Assembly: GCA_934343915.1 (NCBI GenBank)
Contig: CAKRIL010000002.1
Span: forward strand, 1-64,000
DNA: 64,000 bases
Source: an uncultured Lachnospiraceae bacterium
GTDB taxonomy: Bacteria > Bacillota > Clostridia > Lachnospirales > Lachnospiraceae
Reading direction: 5' to 3'
Shown: positions 59,436 to 64,000 of the stretch, one piece after another
Numbering within the stretch: position 1 is the first letter of the stretch
How the letters are laid out: every line of letters begins with the position of its first letter
Made by a program: the position numbers and the translations under genes
The notes under the pieces: generated by a model
What the model was told of the DNA's origin: nothing
The model's input: only the letters and a program-made list of their open reading frames with translations
Databases searched by the model: none

Positions 59436-59668
59436 GTGTATAGTGTATTATATTCATGTACGGCGTGACTTTTGGGAGATGCTTAGAGGTTCTTAGAACT
59501 CTGTTCAATACACAGCCGGAGCTGACAGGGATGTCAGCTAAGATGCCATAGCACAAGGATGTGCGTTTGGCATCGTCGGCGGAAGCATAGAAAATGTATT
59601 CAGAGTTATTAGAACCTCTTAGCATCGTACAACGGAATCGCTGTGCATGAATATAATACACTATATAC
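59436..59668. repeat. Large nested palindrome C with three-way junction
   Basis: A 23-bp outer stem (59436-59458 with 59646-59668, one G-U) is followed inward by a 16-bp stem (59478-59493 with 59611-59626, one mismatch), then AACTCTG-AATACA with TGTATT-CAGAGTT (59497-59512 with 59595-59607, 3-base bulge), then GCCG/CGGC (59514-59517 with 59577-59580). Inside that are two hairpins, GCTGACA-ggga-TGTCAGC and GATGCCA/TGGCATC with an inner GCACA/TGTGC. No T-run follows. The region is 233 bp. Confidence 0.9.
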
Positions 59669-59698
59669 TCGCAGCGCATATATCGGCACCTCAGACAT

Positions 59699-59729
59699 AG
59701 AAAAAGCCGGAGCGTCCCCGCTCCGGCTT
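59699..59729 (-). terminator. Terminator of the kduI-SDR operon
   Basis: A perfect 11-bp stem, AAGCCGGAGCG/CGCTCCGGCTT (59704-59714 and 59719-59729), with a 4-base loop is followed on the minus strand by TTTTTC. Confidence 0.93.
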
Positions 59730-59764
59730 CATGATACTCTGTATTAAGTTGAGCGCAATGCCTC

Positions 59765-60562
59765 TTACTGTGGCTGCTTTCCGATGTATGCAAGGATACC
59801 GCCATCAACATAGAGAATATGTCCATTGACTGCGTCAGATGCATCAGATGCAAGGAATACAGCAGGACCTGCAAGCTCCTCAGGCTTAAGCCATCTCTCA
59901 GCAGGAGTCTTTGCAATGATGAAGGAATCGAATGGATGTCTCGAACCATCAGCCTGTCTCTCGCGAAGAGGAGCTGTCTGAGGTGTCTCGATGTAACCAG
60001 GTCCGATACCGTTACACTGAATGTTGTACTTACCATACTCAGAACAAATGTTCTTGGTGAGCATCTTAAGACCACCCTTAGCTGCTGCATAAGCAGATAC
60101 AGTCTCACGACCAAGCTCTGACATCATGGAGCAGATGTTGATAATCTTACCATGACCCTTCTTAATCATAGAAGGAATAACTGCCTTGGATACGATGAAT
60201 GGAGCGTTGAGGTCAACATCGATAACCTGTCTGAACTCTGCTGCTGTCATATCGCACATAGGAATTCTCTTGATGATTCCTGCGTTGTTTACAAGGATGT
60301 CGATTACTCCGACTTCCTTCTCAATCTGAGCAACAAGTGCATTAACCTGCTCCTCGTTAGTTACGTCACATACATAACCGTGAGCTTCGATACCGAGCTC
60401 CTTGTATGCTGCGAGTCCCTTATCTACTAACTCCTGCTTAATATCGTTGAAGCAGATTGTTGCGCCTGCCTTAGCGTATGCGGAAGCGATTGCAAAACCG
60501 ATACCATAAGAAGCACCTGTAACTAAAGCCACTTTGCCTTCAAGTGAAAAATTAACTGACAT
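59765..60562 (-). CDS. KduD-type SDR (gluconate 5-dehydrogenase / 2-deoxy-gluconate dehydrogenase)
   Basis: This 265-residue classical SDR has TGASYGIGFAIASAYAKAGA (residues 15-34), the NAD-preferring aspartate in CFNDIKQE, VNNAGIIKRIP, the catalytic serine in NICSMMSE, and YAAAKGGLKMLTKN. The end LYVDGGILAYIG is also characteristic. It follows kduI by 58 bp in one transcript ending at the terminator at 59699. The pair corresponds to the uronate pathway from pectin-derived 4-deoxy-5-ketouronate: KduI makes 2,5-diketo-3-deoxygluconate and this SDR reduces it to 2-keto-3-deoxygluconate. A gluconate 5-dehydrogenase role is an alternative. Confidence 0.88.
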   Translation of the reverse strand: MSVNFSLEGKVALVTGASYGIGFAIASAYAKAGATICFNDIKQELVDKGLAAYKELGIEAHGYVCDVTNEEQVNALVAQIEKEVGVIDILVNNAGIIKRIPMCDMTAAEFRQVIDVDLNAPFIVSKAVIPSMIKKGHGKIINICSMMSELGRETVSAYAAAKGGLKMLTKNICSEYGKYNIQCNGIGPGYIETPQTAPLRERQADGSRHPFDSFIIAKTPAERWLKPEELAGPAVFLASDASDAVNGHILYVDGGILAYIGKQPQ

Positions 60563-60620
60563 TTTTCATTCTCCTTTTTATGTAATATATATTCGGCACA
60601 ATGTGCCATGAAAATCCTTA

Positions 60621-61463
60621 TTATCTAAGGTCTTTCATATCTACATCATCCATATCGTCGAAATCCTGATTCTCACCTACCATGCCCCAGATAAATGTGT
60701 AAGCATGTGTTGCGGAAGCTGAGTGAATTGACCAGCTTGGGGAGATAACTGCCTCCTCATTTCTCATAACGATATGTCTTGTCTCTGTCGGCTCACCCAT
60801 GTAATGGAATACGACATCATTCTCAGGAACCTCAAAATAGAGATATACCTCCATTCTTCTGTCATGTGTGTGACATGGCATTGTGTTCCATACACTGCCC
60901 GGCTCAAGTGCGGTCATACCCATCTCGAGCTGACAGCTCTCAACCTGTCCCGGAAGAATGTACTTGCGGATTGTTCTGTGGTTGGCATTCTCAAGACATC
61001 CGAGCTCCTTCTTGTTCTCAGGAAGAATATCTCTCTCAGGATTGATAAACTTCGTAGGATACGTCTTGTGTGCAGGAGCACTGTTGAAATAGAACTTAGC
61101 AGGGTTGGAAGCGTCAGCGCTCTCAAATACTATGTCCTTGGTACCCATGCCTATATAGATTCCGTCCTTATAATCAAAATCATACTTAACACCGTCTAAG
61201 GTGATTGAACCCTTGCCGCCGATGTTGATAACGCCCATCTCTCTTCTCTCAAGGAAATAAGCTGCTCTGAGCTCGTCCCCTGCCGCAAGCTTAAGTGCCT
61301 TATCGGTAGGTGTTGCTGAGCCGACAATAATTCTGTCAATCTGGCTGTAGATTGTCTTAATCTCGCCCGGTACGAATACATCCTGAATTAAGAAATCATG
61401 TCTTAATCTGTCTGTATCATAATTCTTTACATCATTAGGATTAGCTCCTGGTCTGACTTCCAT
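60621..61463 (-). CDS. kduI: 5-dehydro-4-deoxy-D-glucuronate isomerase
   Basis: KduI converts 4-deoxy-5-keto-uronate from pectin or glycosaminoglycan breakdown to 2,5-diketo-3-deoxygluconate. The 280-residue cupin protein has MEVRPGANPNDVKNYDTDRLRHDFL (residues 1-25), the metal ligands in PCHTHDRRMEVYLYF (about residues 197-211) and WSIHSASATHAYTFIWGM. It is the first gene of a two-gene operon with the SDR. Its promoter lies at 61500-61528. Confidence 0.96.
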   Translation of the reverse strand: MEVRPGANPNDVKNYDTDRLRHDFLIQDVFVPGEIKTIYSQIDRIIVGSATPTDKALKLAAGDELRAAYFLERREMGVINIGGKGSITLDGVKYDFDYKDGIYIGMGTKDIVFESADASNPAKFYFNSAPAHKTYPTKFINPERDILPENKKELGCLENANHRTIRKYILPGQVESCQLEMGMTALEPGSVWNTMPCHTHDRRMEVYLYFEVPENDVVFHYMGEPTETRHIVMRNEEAVISPSWSIHSASATHAYTFIWGMVGENQDFDDMDDVDMKDLR

Positions 61464-61499
61464 GATAATTTCTCCTTTACAAAAAATTCACTGATAATT

Positions 61500-61528
61500 A
61501 TTGTAGCACAATTAAAGAGTACAATCAA
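61500..61528 (-). promoter_or_regulatory. Promoter of kduI, with inverted repeat
   Basis: On the minus strand TTGATT (61523-61528) and TACAAT (61500-61505) are 17 bp apart, about 37 bp before kduI. ATTGTA (61500-61505) and TACAAT (61520-61525) form an inverted repeat across the promoter that could be a repressor site. Confidence 0.65.
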
Positions 61529-61569
61529 TTAATGATATTTTATTCACAAAGTACCGCCAAGCTGCCTTG

Positions 61570-62319
61570 TTACATTCCAAGTACGGCTCCGAGTGTTTCT
61601 CCTATCGGCTCCCTTATTATGAGGTCTGCCATGCCGTCGTTGGCTGTCTGTGACTTATTGATAAGTACAATGTGCTTTCCTGCGAAGTATCTTATAAGTC
61701 CTGCCGCAGGATATACCGTCAGAGATGTACCGCCGATTATGAGTAAATCGGCTTTTTTAATATGAGCTATTGAAGCACTGACAATATCATCATCAAGCCC
61801 CTCCTCATAGAGAACCACCTTAGGCTTGATAATGCCATTGCAGGCACCGCCGCTTGCATCCTTGACGATGCATCTTGGTATCCCCGTGCTTTTGGTAACT
61901 GCCTCAAGCGGATATTCCCTGCCGCATCTTGTGCAGTAATTCTTCATGATGGTTCCGTGAAGCTCATATACAGCCTTGCTTCCAGCAGCCTGATGCAGCC
62001 CGTCAATATTCTGAGTGATGACTGCCTTGAGCTTTCCGAGCTCTTCAAGCCTTGCAAGGGCATAATGAGCCTTGTTGGGCTTGGCATCCGTGTATATCAT
62101 CTTGTCACGGTAAAATTCGTAGAACTCCTCCGGATATCTTATAAAAAAGCTGTGGCTTAATATTGTCTCCGGAGGATACTTATATTTCTGGTTGTAGAGC
62201 CCGTCAGTGCTTCTAAAGTCAGGTATATTGCTCTCCGTTGACACACCTGCTCCTCCGAAAAATACAATATAATTACTTTCATCAATCCATTTTTTCAAAG
62301 TCTGCTGCGCATCCGTCAT
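61570..62319 (-). CDS. cobB: NAD-dependent protein deacylase (sirtuin, Sir2 family)
   Basis: This 249-residue enzyme removes acyl groups from lysine side chains, consuming NAD. The sirtuin motifs are complete: FFGGAGVSTESNIPDFRS (about residues 20-37), TQNIDGLHQAAGS (about residues 105-117), the catalytic histidine in YELHGTI, the zinc cysteines in YCTRCGREY and, after a gap, PRCIVKDASGGAC, and the late GGTSLTVYPA. It lies between kduI and the GH2 gene, 14 bp after the latter. A GGAGA box is present. Confidence 0.95.
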   Translation of the reverse strand: MTDAQQTLKKWIDESNYIVFFGGAGVSTESNIPDFRSTDGLYNQKYKYPPETILSHSFFIRYPEEFYEFYRDKMIYTDAKPNKAHYALARLEELGKLKAVITQNIDGLHQAAGSKAVYELHGTIMKNYCTRCGREYPLEAVTKSTGIPRCIVKDASGGACNGIIKPKVVLYEEGLDDDIVSASIAHIKKADLLIIGGTSLTVYPAAGLIRYFAGKHIVLINKSQTANDGMADLIIREPIGETLGAVLGM

Positions 62320-62332
62320 GGCAATACATCTC

Positions 62333-64000
62333 CTATTTTACATTGAATTCCACGGTTGTTGTCTTGCCGAGAGCCTTGATTGTAAGCTTTCCGGAACCTG
62401 CATTGCCGATTGTCTTAACATATGTTCCCGCTGCACCGCCGATTAAGGAAACCACCTTAGGACCTATAAGCTCAATTTCACCCTCTGCGGCAAGCTCAAC
62501 AGGGGCATTGCAGTAATATAATCTGTTTCCGTTCTCGTCAACAGCCTCTATTCTTACGACTGCCACATCATAGGTAGCGTCCTCCGTAAGGCTTGTCTTG
62601 TCAACTCTTACAACGAAGTCAGCCTTAGTCATAGGCTGCTTTCTAACGGAAGCTATAACCTCTCCATCCTTCACTGCTTCGAAGCGGTAGGTTGTCGCCA
62701 AATCACCCCAGTTGCCTACATAGGTGTTGTACATACGGTTAATGTCTTCGATATCAAGACCTGTTGTTTTCATTATGAAGCTTCTCTTAAGCCTGAGTGT
62801 GGTCGGAAGATTGTCAACACCGCCATGCTTTGCCATCGAGAACATGAGCTCCTTAAGTGCTTCACCGGCTTCGTGTGAGAGACCTTCATTGGTCTCCAAA
62901 AGGTTGCCGACACGGTCATTTATAAGGATAGGAGGATGCGGCATATTTACAAAAGGCGAATCCTCAGGGGTATATTCCTTTATCATCTGGTCATTCTTGT
63001 AAAGACGAACGCTGTCAGCATTGGTAAATACATAGAAATCACCGACGGTGCATTCAGGATGGTCACCTATTTCAACTGATGATGTCACATAGAGAACATC
63101 CTTCTTATCGCCCTGACTTGCATATACATAAGCCGCCGCCTTAGGGTTGCGGAACATATCCATAACGCCGTGATAGCATATTCTGTCACCGCTTCCGAAG
63201 TCCCTGTGCGTGTTGTAATCGTTCATGCACCAGCCGAAGCAGCCTGCAATATCATCCTCGCCGAGCATATCATTGATAACCCTTGCATGTCTTACAGCAT
63301 GGGACAGTCTGTGCTCCTCATCATCAAATGCCTTCGTAGGATACATATGACCGCCGTATTCGGATATAAGGTAAGGCTTCTCATTATCAGATGTAACCTC
63401 TGACTTAGGAACAACACCCGGATTATTTCCTATATGCGAGAAATCATTGTATGTGTAGACATCCTCAAGCAGATGGCTCTTCTTAAAGCAGCGCACGCCG
63501 CCCGTTGCTCTTGAACGGTCAAGTGAATGCGCAATCTTGTTCGTTCTGTCATAGAATTCATCATCATCACCGGACTCGTTGATTCTTACACCCCAAATGA
63601 TGATTGAAGGATGATTGCGGTACTGGCGTACCATCTCAGCCACGCTCTCACAGGCGATGCTCTTCCATGTCTCATCACCCACATACTGCCATCCCGGAAG
63701 CTCTGTAAATACCAGTATTCCCAGCTCATCACACTTATTGATGAAATGCTGTGACTGTGTATAATGTGATGTTCTTACGGCATTTACACAGAGCTCATTC
63801 TTCAATATGAGTGCATCATTCTCCTGAACGGACTTCGGCATGGCGTATCCCACATAAGGGTAGCTCTGATGTCTGTTGAGTCCTACAAGGCGGAGCTTTT
63901 TGCCATTGAGATAGAAGCCGTCCTTCTTGAATACGGCAGTTCTGAAGCCGAATCTTGCAGATTTCTCATCTATAACCTCTCCGTCCTTGATGAGCTTGAC
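62333..64000 (-). CDS. GH2 beta-galactosidase-type glycosidase, C-terminal part (cut by window)
   Basis: The reading frame stays open to the window end, so the N-terminus is missing; the visible part is about 555 residues. It starts within the immunoglobulin-like domain (FGFRTAVFKKDGFYLNGKKLRLVGLNRHQSYP), passes through the TIM barrel (VRTSHYTQSQHFINKCDELGILVFTELPGW), and has the acid/base glutamate in IIWGVRINES and the nucleophile in YLISEYGGHMYP. C-terminal beta domains end in IKALGKTTTVEFNVK (PF16355/DUF4982-type region). It is probably a beta-galactosidase or a related enzyme; beta-glucuronidase is less likely. It lies 14 bp upstream of the sirtuin gene in the same direction. Confidence 0.88.
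   Translation of the reverse strand, partial: VKLIKDGEVIDEKSARFGFRTAVFKKDGFYLNGKKLRLVGLNRHQSYPYVGYAMPKSVQENDALILKNELCVNAVRTSHYTQSQHFINKCDELGILVFTELPGWQYVGDETWKSIACESVAEMVRQYRNHPSIIIWGVRINESGDDDEFYDRTNKIAHSLDRSRATGGVRCFKKSHLLEDVYTYNDFSHIGNNPGVVPKSEVTSDNEKPYLISEYGGHMYPTKAFDDEEHRLSHAVRHARVINDMLGEDDIAGCFGWCMNDYNTHRDFGSGDRICYHGVMDMFRNPKAAAYVYASQGDKKDVLYVTSSVEIGDHPECTVGDFYVFTNADSVRLYKNDQMIKEYTPEDSPFVNMPHPPILINDRVGNLLETNEGLSHEAGEALKELMFSMAKHGGVDNLPTTLRLKRSFIMKTTGLDIEDINRMYNTYVGNWGDLATTYRFEAVKDGEVIASVRKQPMTKADFVVRVDKTSLTEDATYDVAVVRIEAVDENGNRLYYCNAPVELAAEGEIELIGPKVVSLIGGAAGTYVKTIGNAGSGKLTIKALGKTTTVEFNVK

Noticed and set aside
59422..60114. A 230-codon minus-strand open frame over palindrome C and the kduI-partner SDR
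   Set aside because: It lies in a different frame over the SDR gene and runs through a terminator; its translation is low-complexity Arg/Leu/Ser without family features.
1..64000. tRNA, rRNA, insertion sequences and phage genes
   Set aside because: No tRNA cloverleaf arms, transposase or integrase sequences were recognised on either strand.

Overview
The window looks like a chromosomal segment of an anaerobic, sporulating-lineage Firmicute of the Lachnospiraceae type. The reasons are the gene content and order (recG-fakA-yloU, coaD-rsmD, GerW/DUF2953, YlbJ, FliB with a small FliD-like protein), strong AGGAGG ribosome binding sites with occasional GTG/TTG starts, a CcpA-type cre box, a biotin-dependent Na+-pump decarboxylase cluster, and KduI/KduD-type uronate enzymes beside glycosidases. 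The family is inferred; no rRNA, tRNA, CRISPR array, prophage or insertion sequence was seen. Nearly all genes lie on the minus strand.

Region by region: 1-1.2 kb holds the tail of a MATE exporter and a minimal nucleotidyltransferase/HEPN pair. 1.2-7.1 kb is a sugar ABC importer (ATPase, two permeases, binding lipoprotein) plus an MBL-fold hydrolase. 7.1-13.5 kb is a histidine operon (hisZ-G-D-B-IE) ending in an RNase G-like gene; its HisIE carries an extra degenerate HisF-like domain. 13.5-23.5 kb is a run of housekeeping genes (recU, pseudouridine synthases, SDR, YgiQ-type radical SAM, HAD phosphatase, rRNA methyltransferase, RelQ-like alarmone synthetase, dipeptidase). 23.6-31.5 kb has ylbJ, a coiled-coil protein, coaD, rsmD, a phosphatase, recG, fakA, yloU and rpmB. 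31.5-38 kb has envelope and sporulation-type genes, two unrecognised genes, and lysA-fur divergent from a small membrane protein. 38-46 kb holds pncC-pgsA-rimO-cls-fliB, a FliD-like protein, uppP, rpoZ and yicC; 46-48 kb holds rqcH. 48.2-53.3 kb is a five-gene decarboxylase/transcarboxylase-type Na+-pump operon. 53.4-64 kb has dacF, a FNT channel, a GH35 beta-galactosidase, a polysaccharide deacetylase, a DUF6033-type protein, kduI and its SDR partner, a sirtuin and a truncated GH2 glycosidase.

The most unusual signal is non-coding. Three large, ordered, nested palindromes (47943-48099, 59177-59317, 59436-59668) have outer stems of 21-25 bp and internal substems. They share architecture but not sequence and lack the T-tract of a terminator. 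One contains the -35 box of the DUF6033 gene promoter and has two competing pairing partners. A fourth structured region, with tandem 47-bp palindromic units and two further hairpins, separates the pump gene from the carboxyltransferase gene inside one operon. Other points of note are divergent promoters sharing one palindromic -35 hexamer in front of fur, a terminator that contains the stop codon of the RNase G gene, and a histidine enzyme fused to a barrel that has lost a catalytic aspartate.
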